Of a DNA stretch of 14,909 nucleotides, positions 1-7,047 are shown in pieces (within the stretch, counting starts at the first letter, position 1; each line of letters opens with the position of its first letter). The translations under genes were made by a program, and so were the position numbers. Source of the stretch: a bacterium (lineage in GTDB: Bacteria > Blakebacterota > Blakebacteria > Blakebacterales > Blakebacteraceae); NCBI GenBank assembly GCA_025774615.1, contig JALGVQ010000059.1:1-14909 (forward strand). The letters are read 5' to 3'. Under the pieces are notes generated by a model that saw only the letters and a program-made list of their open reading frames with translations, ran no database searches and was not told where the DNA came from.

Positions 1-56
1 AGGAGACCCCGGAAGAGCCGGCAGTAGAGGAACCGGGTGAGGAACCCGTTCTTTAA
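1..56 (+). CDS. nusA: 3' end of an upstream gene, probably nusA (partial)
   Basis: Reading from base 3, a short open frame encodes an acidic Glu/Pro-rich tail ending in EEPVL and stops at TAA (54-56). Acidic C-terminal tails are common on transcription elongation factor NusA, and NusA sits just upstream of the L7Ae-like/infB pair in many bacteria. The identity therefore rests on gene order and composition, because no NusA domain (S1 or KH) is inside the window. The frame overlaps the start of the next gene by 20 bases, which suggests translational coupling. Confidence 0.55.
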   Translation, partial: ETPEEPAVEEPGEEPVL

Positions 57-384
57 CCTCCTCGGAATCGCCTTCAAAGGTAAGAACGCCGTTGTCGGGC
101 GGGAGCGGGTCCGTGATGCAATACAGCGCCGGAAAGCAGTCCGTGTATTCGTGACGATGGACGCGGGCAATGCTCTTCTCGGTCAGATAACGAATTTGTG
201 TCGGACCGGGAGTATTCCACTGACACGGTATGGAGAGAAAGCAGAGGTTGGACGCGCACTCGGCAGGCAGGAAGTAGCGGTTGTAGCATTGACAGACCGC
301 GGCCTGGCCGAGGCACTTATAGCGTTGATCGAGGAGAGATCCACGGCAGACGGAAGCACCACTGGCAAGAGCTCTGAAGAATGA
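37..384 (+). CDS. L7Ae/L30e-family RNA-binding protein (YlxQ-like)
   Basis: Encodes 115 residues. The N-terminus has the signature LLGIAFKGKNAVVGRERV, followed by a basic AIQRRKAVRVFV strand and a hydrophobic EVAVVALTD strand, the pattern of the L7Ae/L30e/S12e/Gadd45 fold. Members of this family bind kink-turn RNA; the bacterial copy next to infB (YlxQ) is a small ribosome-associated-type protein of poorly defined role. The GTG start at 37 is chosen because GAGG at 27-30 lies six bases upstream and the family motif begins a few residues in. It starts inside the preceding frame, so coupling is likely. The polar C-terminal tail (about residues 100-115) is probably disordered. YlxR, often found between nusA and this gene, is absent. 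The fold assignment is firm; the molecular role is inferred. Confidence 0.85.
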   Translation: MRNPFFNLLGIAFKGKNAVVGRERVRDAIQRRKAVRVFVTMDAGNALLGQITNLCRTGSIPLTRYGEKAEVGRALGRQEVAVVALTDRGLAEALIALIEERSTADGSTTGKSSEE

Positions 385-399
385 TCTCAAGAGCTGTTC

Positions 400-404
400 G
401 GAGG
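400..404 (+). promoter_or_regulatory. Shine-Dalgarno site fixing the TTG start of infB
   Basis: GGAGG lies five bases before TTG (410-412). It decides the start, since there is no ATG before the conserved NRVYDVAREF motif, which needs a start at about this point. Confidence 0.75.
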
Positions 405-409
405 AAGGC

Positions 410-3202
410 TTGACCAAGCAGAACCGAGTATACGATGTGGCACGGGAGTTCAAAGTCTCCAGCCAGGCGATGATCGAAGTACTTCAGAGCCTTGACTTCG
501 AGATCAAGAGCCACATGAGCCCCGTCAACGAAGCCATGATGCTGGCCATCGAGGAATATTTCGAAGGACAGAAGGCTGAGTCGAAAGCCGCTGTCGCTCG
601 CAAGAAGGAAGTTGCGGAGAAGCGCAAAGCTCTTGAAGAGGCCGAGAAGGAAGCGGTAAGGGCCGGGAAGGAAGCGGCGAAGGCCGAGCGAGAAACGGCG
701 AAGAAGAAGACGGAAGGCGAGCCCCGGGTTGAAGGTCGCCCCGAGCGAAAGAAGCCCGATGGAGACGCCTCTCTCAGGGTCGCCGAAAAGCTGGCTCGCG
801 CCAAGGCTGAGACCGAGAGACTGCAGAGACTTGCTTCAAAGACGAAGCAGGAGGCGGAAGCCAGGACTACCGCACTCAAAGAGGAGGCAGAGGTCGAGAC
901 CGTCGAGGCGGAGATCACTGATGCTGTAGAAGCGGTTCTGGAGGAAGCGGAAACGGTCGCTGCTGAGAGTGTAGAGGCAGTCGAAGCCGACACTCCCGCT
1001 GGTGAAGAGACAGTGGTTGCCCCTGAAGAGGTTACCCGGGCAGCGAGTGAAGAGGTTAAGGAGGAAGAGACTGCTGAAGAAGGAGTCGCCTCCCAACAGG
1101 ATGCAGCGGAAAAGGCGGGACGACTGTCGGGGTCGAGCCTGCGTGAGCGGATCAGGCAGACCAAGGAGTCGAGGGAGGCAGAAGGGGAGGGGCCGAAGAT
1201 CATCGAACGTCGCGCTCCGCAACCAAAGGAGCGTCGCCCTGCTCCCCAGGCAAGTGCAGCAGCAGCCCCGCAGAAGAAAAAGAAGCGGAAGAAGGGGCGT
1301 AAAGCGGTCGACCAGGAAGAGGTCCGTTCCACTATCAAGGAGACACTGGCGGACATACGCAGCGGTCCAGGACGTTCCAAGGGCAAACGCCGTCGTCGGG
1401 TGATCGAAGGCGAAGAAGGCGAAGTGATGGAGGTCGAGGAGCGCAGGGTGATCCAGATCACCGAGTTCGCTTCTGTTTCAGAACTTGCGACTCAGATGGA
1501 AGTGGGAGCGAGTGAAATCATCGCTGCCTGTTTCCAGCTGGGATTCGTGGTGACGATGAATCAGCGTCTCGATATGGAGACGATAGAGTTTATTGCCGAT
1601 GAATTCGATTTTGAAGTCGAATCGATCGATGAATTCGGCGCCGACATCTTCGATGTGGAAGAGGACGAGGTAGACGAGGCGTTACTGACACCGCGGGCTC
1701 CGGTGGTGACCGTGATGGGGCACGTAGATCACGGGAAAACCTCCCTGCTTGACTTCATACGGCAGTCGACTGTCGTGGCCGGTGAGGTCGGGGGGATAAC
1801 CCAGCATATCGGTGCCTACGAAGTTGAGACAGTGCACGGGAACATCACGTTCCTCGACACCCCTGGTCACGAAGCGTTCACGGCCATGCGGGCTCGAGGT
1901 GCTTCACTGACTGATATCGTGGTGCTCGTTGTTGCCGCTGATGACAAGGTCATGCCTCAGACCGTGGAGGCGATCAATCACGCCAAGGCAGCCGGAGTTC
2001 CCATCGTCGTTGCGATCAACAAGATGGATCTTCCCGATGCCGATCCTGAGGGTGTCAAGCAGCAGCTGACACAGCACAATATCGTTGTTGAAGATTTCGG
2101 TGGTGAAACCGTAGCCCTGCCGGTATCGGCGAAGACCGGAGAAGGTGTGGACAGGCTGCTCGAACTGCTCCTCCTGCAGGCGGAGATGCTCGAGCTGAAG
2201 GCGGATCGAACCGGTTTTGCCAGGGGGATCGTGCTTGAGGCAGAGCTGGACAAGGGGCGCGGGCCGGTTGCCACGGTCCTGGTGCAGAAGGGTGAATTGA
2301 AGGAAGGGGACGCCTTCCTTGCCGGCCTCCACTCCGGGAGGGCCAGGGCTCTCTTTGACCAGCGCGGACGCCCCAGAAAGGACGTCCATCCCTCACAGGC
2401 TGTTCAGATCCTCGGATTCGACGGATTGCCGCAGCCAGGTGATTCTTTCCATACCCTGGCCGACGAGAAGGAAGCGAGGATTCTTTCCCAGAAACGCCAG
2501 CAGATACGACGCCAGCAGGAATTCGCTGTCCGTGAAGCAACGAGTCTGAGCGAACTGCGAGCCCGGATCGAAGTCGGTGAGGTCAGTGAACTGCCGCTGA
2601 TCGTGAAGGCCGATACCGATGGGTCGATGGAAGCTCTGAGCGATTCCTTCCACAAGCTGAGTACCGAAGAAGTAAAGGTGAGGGTCATTCATCAGGGTGT
2701 TGGCGGGATCAACGAGTCAGATGTGATGCTGGCTCAGACATCCAAAGCGATCATCGTGGGATTCCAGGTGCGGCCGGACAAAAATGCCCGTGATGCCGCG
2801 GAGCAGTTGAGCGTGGAAATTCGACTCTACGAAGTCATCTACGAGGCGGTCGAGGAGATCAAGCAGGGTCTTGAGGGTCTGCTGAAACCAGATATCAAGG
2901 AAGAGGTGACGAGTTCGATCGAGGTACGGGAAATATTCAGGGTACCAAAGGTCGGAACAATCGCCGGATCGATGGTCATCGAAGGAACGATCGTACGGAA
3001 AAACAAGGTCAGACTTATCCGTGACGGGATCGTGATCTATGACGGAAGGTTAGGGAGCCTGAAACGTTTCAAGGAAGATGTGAAAGAGGTCAAACAGGGA
3101 TTCGAATGCGGGATCGGCATCGAGAATTTCAACGATATCAAAGTCGGGGACATCATCGAGGCCTATGAGGTCGAAGAAATCGCCCGGACTCTTGAGGGAT
3201 AG
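410..3202 (+). CDS. infB: Translation initiation factor IF-2
   Basis: A 930-residue GTPase that brings fMet-tRNA to the 30S subunit and promotes 50S joining. Residues 1-52 form the first IF2_N domain (VYDVAREFKVSSQAMIEVL). About 55-345 is a long Lys/Glu/Ala-rich, probably helical or disordered linker. About 345-415 is the second IF2_N domain (ITEFASVSELATQM). The GTPase motifs are complete: G1 GHVDHGKT at 437-444, G2 GGITQH from 461, G3 DTPGHE at 483-488, G4 NKMD at 537-540, G5 SAK at 573-575. Domains II, III and the C-terminal fMet-tRNA-binding barrel follow to EIARTLEG. Length is normal for a long IF-2. The start is TTG, supported by a good Shine-Dalgarno site. The gene begins 25 bases after its upstream neighbour and its stop is two bases before ylxP. 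Identity is certain. Confidence 0.98.
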   Translation: MTKQNRVYDVAREFKVSSQAMIEVLQSLDFEIKSHMSPVNEAMMLAIEEYFEGQKAESKAAVARKKEVAEKRKALEEAEKEAVRAGKEAAKAERETAKKKTEGEPRVEGRPERKKPDGDASLRVAEKLARAKAETERLQRLASKTKQEAEARTTALKEEAEVETVEAEITDAVEAVLEEAETVAAESVEAVEADTPAGEETVVAPEEVTRAASEEVKEEETAEEGVASQQDAAEKAGRLSGSSLRERIRQTKESREAEGEGPKIIERRAPQPKERRPAPQASAAAAPQKKKKRKKGRKAVDQEEVRSTIKETLADIRSGPGRSKGKRRRRVIEGEEGEVMEVEERRVIQITEFASVSELATQMEVGASEIIAACFQLGFVVTMNQRLDMETIEFIADEFDFEVESIDEFGADIFDVEEDEVDEALLTPRAPVVTVMGHVDHGKTSLLDFIRQSTVVAGEVGGITQHIGAYEVETVHGNITFLDTPGHEAFTAMRARGASLTDIVVLVVAADDKVMPQTVEAINHAKAAGVPIVVAINKMDLPDADPEGVKQQLTQHNIVVEDFGGETVALPVSAKTGEGVDRLLELLLLQAEMLELKADRTGFARGIVLEAELDKGRGPVATVLVQKGELKEGDAFLAGLHSGRARALFDQRGRPRKDVHPSQAVQILGFDGLPQPGDSFHTLADEKEARILSQKRQQIRRQQEFAVREATSLSELRARIEVGEVSELPLIVKADTDGSMEALSDSFHKLSTEEVKVRVIHQGVGGINESDVMLAQTSKAIIVGFQVRPDKNARDAAEQLSVEIRLYEVIYEAVEEIKQGLEGLLKPDIKEEVTSSIEVREIFRVPKVGTIAGSMVIEGTIVRKNKVRLIRDGIVIYDGRLGSLKRFKEDVKEVKQGFECGIGIENFNDIKVGDIIEAYEVEEIARTLEG

Positions 3203-3204
3203 GT

Positions 3205-3486
3205 ATGACGCTCGGAACACTTTTCATCGATCTCTACCTGCCCGATTGCAGGTCTCTGAAGGAGAAGCGTGGTCTTCTCAAGAGGCTGATCTCACGGTTG
3301 CGCAGGGATTTCAACGTGAGTGTGGCTGAAGTGGATAAACAGGATCTCCATCAATCGGCGCGTCTGGGTGTGGCAATCGTCTGTAACGACAGATCGTTTG
3401 CCAACAGCGTACTGTCCAAAGTCATCGAAAAAGTGGAACGTGATCCTTCCTGCCAGCTGCAGGATCACGTTCTCGAGCTTCTCTGA
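3205..3486 (+). CDS. ylxP: DUF503 / YlxP-family protein
   Basis: A 93-residue protein beginning TLGTLFIDLYLPDCRSLKEKR, the typical DUF503 opening: a beta strand followed by SLKEKR. It continues with an arginine-rich helix (LLKRLISRLRRDFNVSVAEVD) and a strand (ARLGVAIVCND). The family is small, conserved and nearly always next to infB and rbfA; a link to ribosome maturation is assumed but not well defined. The ATG at 3205 follows the infB stop by two bases, with GAGGG inside the infB end acting as ribosome binding site. The last 60 bases also contain a strong inverted repeat, listed separately. Length is normal for the family. Confidence 0.93.
   Translation: MTLGTLFIDLYLPDCRSLKEKRGLLKRLISRLRRDFNVSVAEVDKQDLHQSARLGVAIVCNDRSFANSVLSKVIEKVERDPSCQLQDHVLELL
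3435..3473 (+). other. Strong hairpin in the 3' end of ylxP, just before rbfA
   Basis: AACGTGATCC (3437-3446) and GGATCACGTT (3462-3471) are perfect reverse complements. The stem extends by a G-C pair (3436/3472) and a G-U pair (3435/3473). The 15-nt loop can form an inner TGC/GCA pairing. No T-run follows, so it is not a typical intrinsic terminator. It ends 22 bases before the rbfA GTG, which has no clear Shine-Dalgarno site, so a role in translation or mRNA processing is possible but only inferred. Confidence 0.6.
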
Positions 3487-3494
3487 AAATCGCC

Positions 3495-3854
3495 GTGGAA
3501 CATTTCAAAAGAACAGACAGGGTCAATGACGAGTTGAAACGACTGCTCGGTGATCTGATAGAACGTGAGGTCCAGGATCCTCGCGTGGGTTTTGTCACGG
3601 TGCTCGATGTTGAGGTTGCCCGGGATTTCTCAGTGGCAACCGTCTACGTAACGCTTTCAGAAGATGAAGATACAGAGGAAACATTGGCCGGCTTGAAAGC
3701 AGCAGCGGGATTTCTGAGGAAACGGGTCGGTGAGTCGATGAGTCTCCGTCTCACGCCTGAACTGCATTTCGTCTACGACACCTCGCTCGACCGGGGATTC
3801 CGAATGGACGCGCTGCTGAAACAGATAGCCGACGATCGGAATGACGATGCTTGA
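3495..3854 (+). CDS. rbfA: Ribosome-binding factor A
   Basis: A 119-residue KH-like protein that binds the 30S subunit during late 16S rRNA maturation. Family landmarks are RVNDELKRLLGDLIEREVQDPRVGFVTV at the N-terminus, the ATVYVTLSE strand, and the closing LRLTPELHFVYDTSLDRG motif, which is diagnostic of RbfA. The start is GTG at 3495, eight bases after the ylxP stop. No clear Shine-Dalgarno site is visible, although the N-terminal length matches the family. The last 14 bases overlap the start of the next gene. Position between ylxP and the DHH phosphoesterase is the usual one. Confidence 0.95.
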   Translation: MEHFKRTDRVNDELKRLLGDLIEREVQDPRVGFVTVLDVEVARDFSVATVYVTLSEDEDTEETLAGLKAAAGFLRKRVGESMSLRLTPELHFVYDTSLDRGFRMDALLKQIADDRNDDA

Positions 3855-4845
3855 AGGATTTGTGGAATTACGGGATACGCTCGAGGGAATCGAGAGAGTC
3901 CTCTTGACGACTCATGTAAATCCGGATGGTGACGCGATCGGATCCGTCCTCGGTATGCGATCGATACTTGAACAGTTGGGTAAAACGGTCGAGATCGTTG
4001 TCTGTGATCCCGTTCCTCCCAAATATCGGTTTCTCCTCGATCGACCGGTCAGGATCCTCGGCGATTCCGAACTTGAGGAGATGGTGAAAAAAGAGAAGTT
4101 CGGTATGGTGATCTATCTCGACGCCTCGGAGCAGCAGAGGGCCGGAGCGGTGGTGGAGTGGTGCGATGAGTGGATCGACGAGAGTGTCGTTGTCGTCAAT
4201 ATCGACCACCATATCAGTAATGATTCTTTCGGGGATATCGTGATCCTCGATCCGGAGAGATCCGCCACAGCCGAACTCGTGCTTGAAGCTGCTTCAGTTC
4301 TGGATGCCGAAGTGACGCTGCAGGCTGCAAATCAGCTGTTCGCGGGTGTCCTTACCGATACAGGCTCTTTCCAGTACTCCAATACAAATGTCATGAGTCT
4401 GACCGCAGCCGGCGTGATGGTGAAGGCCGGCGCGTCACCCGCCATGGTTGCCGACCAGATATATCACCAGCGATGCCTCTCTTTCTATCGACTCCTCGGA
4501 TACCTGCTGGGCACGATGGAACTGCACCATCAGGGCAGAACCTGTGTGATGATGCTCCCCGCTGAGAACGCGAAAGCCCTCTGGCCTGAGGGAGAGATGG
4601 ATACCGAGGGAATCGTTGATTACACCGTTCAACTCAAGGGTACCGAGGTCGGGATATTCCTGAGGGAAACAACGGGAGATACCCTCCGGGCGAGTCTCCG
4701 TTCACGGGGGAATGTGAACGTTCAGAAGGTGACAGAACTACTGGGTGGCGGCGGACATGCGAGTGCCGCGGGTTGCACTCTCAATGGAACTCTGAACTCG
4801 GCCCGGGATGCTCTCCTGGCCGAAGTGGAAAAACACCTGGAATGA
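3841..4845 (+). CDS. nrnA: DHH/DHHA1 phosphoesterase: nanoRNase / pAp phosphatase (NrnA-like)
   Basis: A 334-residue enzyme of the NrnA class, which degrades very short RNA oligomers and dephosphorylates 3',5'-pAp; the metal is normally manganese. Catalytic motifs are present in order: HVNPDGDAIGS (H25, D29, D31), YLDAS near residue 97, the DHH triad at 122-124 (IDHHISND), and GVLTDTGSF near 170. The C-terminal DHHA1 domain carries the substrate-binding GGGGHASAAG at 302-311. Length fits the family. It starts at ATG 3841 inside the end of rbfA (a second ATG at 3847 is possible) and its stop overlaps the truB start as ATGA. With PNPase in the same unit, it would complete RNA turnover down to mononucleotides. 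Confidence 0.93.
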   Translation: MTMLEGFVELRDTLEGIERVLLTTHVNPDGDAIGSVLGMRSILEQLGKTVEIVVCDPVPPKYRFLLDRPVRILGDSELEEMVKKEKFGMVIYLDASEQQRAGAVVEWCDEWIDESVVVVNIDHHISNDSFGDIVILDPERSATAELVLEAASVLDAEVTLQAANQLFAGVLTDTGSFQYSNTNVMSLTAAGVMVKAGASPAMVADQIYHQRCLSFYRLLGYLLGTMELHHQGRTCVMMLPAENAKALWPEGEMDTEGIVDYTVQLKGTEVGIFLRETTGDTLRASLRSRGNVNVQKVTELLGGGGHASAAGCTLNGTLNSARDALLAEVEKHLE

Positions 4846-5777
4846 ACACCGAAACGAGAAGAGACGGGTTCGTCCTGGTCGACAAGCCTGAAGGCTGGAG
4901 TTCCTTCGATGCGGTGCGATGGGTGCGCAAGGCACTAAAGGGTGCAAAGGTGGGGCATGCTGGAACGCTCGATCCGTTCGCGACGGGGCTGTTGATCCTT
5001 CTTGTGGGGAAAGCCACCCGGCTCATGCGCTATCTGGAGGATTACCGGAAGTCGTACACCGGCGTGATGCGTCTGGGGATCAGGACCGACACCTGTGACC
5101 TGACCGGTACGGTTATTGAGGAGAAGTCGTCCGACATCGTTTCTTCCATGCCGAAATCCACGATAGCTGATGCCCTCAGTTCATGGATCGGAGAAGTCGA
5201 GCAGGTCCCCCCGAAATACTCGGCGGTGAAGATTGAAGGTGAGCCGGCTTATCGGCTGGCACGCAGAGGCGAAGCGCCAGAACTCGATGCCAGGGATATC
5301 ACCATCCATGAGCTGACCATGGATGATTACACTCCGCCTGATGTCACCTTCAGCGCGGTTGTGGGCACGGGTACCTATCTGCGCGCACTTGCGCGCGATG
5401 TGGGAGAACAGCTCGGTCTCGGGGGGCACCTGAGAGAGCTGAGAAGGACCGGTATCGGACCATTCGACGTAAAGGACGCATTTCCCCTGGCTCAGCCGGA
5501 GGGTGAGGGGTACGTGCGTGAATGGATTCGGCCGATGACCGAACTCCTATCGAAGGATCTGCAGATCGAAGTCACTCCTGCCCAGGCGAAGCACCTCAAG
5601 CATGGGAACGAACTGCGATTGCCTGCCCAGGCCGTCAGGCATGCCGCTGAATTCTCCCATGTCGGTGTAGTCTGCCGGGATGATCTGGTGGCTGTGGGAC
5701 GTCTGGTCGTTGTCGGGACCGAGGGACTGTTCCAGCCTCGGACCGTCCTCTCTTCACAGACGGGTGAGGAGGGCTGA
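4842..5777 (+). CDS. truB: tRNA pseudouridine-55 synthase TruB
   Basis: A 311-residue enzyme that converts U55 in the tRNA T-loop to pseudouridine. Motif I is LVDKPEGWSSFDAV. The catalytic aspartate is D44 in GHAGTLDPFATGLL. The substrate motifs YSAVKIEGEPAY and GTYLRALARDVG, and the ending GGHLRELRRTGIGPF, are all typical. A small PUA-like C-terminal domain follows (about 240-305). The start is placed at ATG 4842, which overlaps the nrnA stop as ATGA; an in-frame ATG at 4773 would add 23 residues with no family likeness lying inside the nrnA coding sequence. It ends three bases before ribF. Confidence 0.96.
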   Translation: MNTETRRDGFVLVDKPEGWSSFDAVRWVRKALKGAKVGHAGTLDPFATGLLILLVGKATRLMRYLEDYRKSYTGVMRLGIRTDTCDLTGTVIEEKSSDIVSSMPKSTIADALSSWIGEVEQVPPKYSAVKIEGEPAYRLARRGEAPELDARDITIHELTMDDYTPPDVTFSAVVGTGTYLRALARDVGEQLGLGGHLRELRRTGIGPFDVKDAFPLAQPEGEGYVREWIRPMTELLSKDLQIEVTPAQAKHLKHGNELRLPAQAVRHAAEFSHVGVVCRDDLVAVGRLVVVGTEGLFQPRTVLSSQTGEEG

Positions 5778-5780
5778 TCG

Positions 5781-6719
5781 ATGGAGGTCTACCTCGGTCT
5801 TGATGGGCTGACCGCCAGCATGGCGAACCCGGTAGTGACGATAGGGGCCTTCGACGGTATCCATCTCGGTCATCAGCAGCTCATCGAACGGGTGAAGGCG
5901 AGGGCCTTGGAACTCGATGGAACCGGAGTGCTTCTGACATTCGAACCGCATCCACAGCGCGTAATTGCGCCGGGGACCGCACCGCCGCTCCTGACCTCGA
6001 GAGAGGAGAAGATCCCGCTTCTGGAGGAGACAGGCCTCGATGCCGTGGTGATTCTTCCCTTCAACCGCGAGTTGAGTGAGATGGAAGCGGAAGATTTCGT
6101 AAGCGGGATCCTCTGCAAGGCGATCGGTGTCAGGTTCCTCGTGCTCGGGCATGACCATGCTTTCGGTAAGGGAAGACGTGGCCGACCTGAACTGTTGCGA
6201 TTGATGGCACCTGATCACGGTTTTGATCTTGAAGTTGTTACAGCAGTAAGGGAGAACGGCGATCCGATCACCAGCACGTTGATACGGAATCACCTGCATG
6301 ACGGCGATGTTGAAAAGGCCCGTAATCTTCTTGGTCGTCCCTATGGTGTGAAAGGACTTGTCGAGAAAGGTGAACAGCGAGGCAGGGAGATCGGGTGGCC
6401 TACCGCGAACATTGCGTTGCCCTTTCCGGAAAAATGTACACCTGGGGACGGAATATACGCGGTACGTACGGTTGTACGTGATCAGGTGCTTGCGGGTGCC
6501 TGCAGCGTTGGAGTCAGACCGACATTCGGAGTCGGGACACGCACCATCGAGGTGCACATCCTGGATTTCGATGACGATATCTACGGTGAATCGGTGGAAG
6601 TCCGCTTCCACAGGAAGATCCGTGATGAAGTTGCTTTCGATGGAGTTGATGCACTCGTAAAGCAGATAGAGAGAGATGTAGTTGAGGCAAGAACGATTCT
6701 CACACAGGAGGAACACTGA
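5781..6719 (+). CDS. ribF: Bifunctional riboflavin kinase / FAD synthetase
   Basis: A 312-residue enzyme that phosphorylates riboflavin to FMN and adenylylates FMN to FAD. The N-terminal nucleotidyltransferase domain has GAFDGIHLGHQ (22-32, with the HxGH-type motif), GHDHAFGKGR (123-132) and TSTLIR (164-169). The C-terminal flavokinase domain (about 185-305) has the ATP/Mg-binding PTAN at 207-210 and the catalytic glutamate E257 in TIEVHILDFD. Both halves look intact. GGAGGG at 5768-5773 sits seven bases before the ATG. The stop is immediately followed by the rpsO start codon. Location between truB and rpsO is the common arrangement. Confidence 0.96.
   Translation: MEVYLGLDGLTASMANPVVTIGAFDGIHLGHQQLIERVKARALELDGTGVLLTFEPHPQRVIAPGTAPPLLTSREEKIPLLEETGLDAVVILPFNRELSEMEAEDFVSGILCKAIGVRFLVLGHDHAFGKGRRGRPELLRLMAPDHGFDLEVVTAVRENGDPITSTLIRNHLHDGDVEKARNLLGRPYGVKGLVEKGEQRGREIGWPTANIALPFPEKCTPGDGIYAVRTVVRDQVLAGACSVGVRPTFGVGTRTIEVHILDFDDDIYGESVEVRFHRKIRDEVAFDGVDALVKQIERDVVEARTILTQEEH
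6706..6711 (+). promoter_or_regulatory. Shine-Dalgarno site of rpsO
   Basis: A perfect AGGAGG lies inside the last codons of ribF, eight bases before the GTG at 6720. It supports a GTG start directly abutting the ribF stop TGA (6717-6719). Confidence 0.75.
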
Positions 6720-6989
6720 GTGACCCTCAAGAAAGAAGATAAGACTGTTCTGGTTGAGAAGTTCGGTCGTTCTGAGAACGACACCGGTTCATCGGAGGTC
6801 CAGATCGCGCTCCTGACAGAGCGCATTACCGGTCTCACAGACCATTTCAAGAAGCATCCGAAGGACCATGCAGGTCGGCGTGGCCTCCTCAAGATGGTAG
6901 GCCAGCGCAGAAGGCTCCTGGATTATCTAGCACGGAAAGACAGGAAGCGATACAAGACCCTTCTGGAAGAGTTGGGTCTGAGAAAGTAA
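6720..6989 (+). CDS. rpsO: Small ribosomal subunit protein S15 (uS15)
   Basis: Encodes 89 residues, the standard S15 length. S15 is a primary binder of the 16S rRNA central domain and forms an intersubunit bridge. Hallmarks are [16 protein letters not shown], the conserved [16 protein letters not shown] turn with the His-Asp pair that contacts 16S rRNA, and [13 protein letters not shown], followed by the basic end [13 protein letters not shown]. Start is GTG with a strong Shine-Dalgarno site. It is followed by a 58-base gap and then pnp, the same rpsO-pnp pairing as in Escherichia coli. No obvious S15 autoregulatory pseudoknot could be assigned upstream, because the leader is ribF coding sequence. 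Confidence 0.98.
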   Translation: MTLKKEDKTVLVEKFGRSENDTGSSEVQIALLTERITGLTDHFKKHPKDHAGRRGLLKMVGQRRRLLDYLARKDRKRYKTLLEELGLRK

Positions 6990-7000
6990 CCGATAATCAC

Positions 7001-7017
7001 GGCAGGAAGGCCCTGTC
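7001..7017 (+). other. Small hairpin in the rpsO-pnp gap
   Basis: GGCAGG (7001-7006) can pair with CCTGTC (7012-7017), with one G-U pair and a 5-nt loop. No U-run follows, so it does not look like a terminator. In enterobacteria this gap holds processing structures that control pnp; a similar role here is speculative. The remainder of the 58-base gap shows only a weak ribosome binding site (GAGAG) before the pnp ATG. Confidence 0.3.
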
Positions 7018-7047
7018 TGGATTCGGACGAAAAGAGAGTAGACAATA

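Noticed and set aside
484-1461. Long minus-strand open frame (325 codons) opposite infB
   Set aside because: It lies opposite the Lys/Glu/Ala-rich linker of IF-2 and is rich in Ser and Ala, as expected for an antisense shadow. There are no domains and no ribosome binding site.
4773-4841. Upstream start adding 23 residues to TruB
   Set aside because: The added residues do not resemble TruB and lie inside nrnA. The ATGA overlap at 4842 gives a normal N-terminus.
5381-5396. GCGCGC-ACTT-GCGCGC hairpin in truB
   Set aside because: It falls on the conserved LRALARD motif, where Arg/Ala codons in a GC-rich gene readily create such symmetry.
6464-6479. ACGTAC-GGTT-GTACGT hairpin in ribF
   Set aside because: A short 6-bp stem deep inside coding sequence with no nearby start or stop; likely chance.
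5754-6716. Long minus-strand open frame (320 codons) opposite ribF
   Set aside because: The plus-strand RibF has complete catalytic motifs over the same span. The antisense product shows no recognisable motif.
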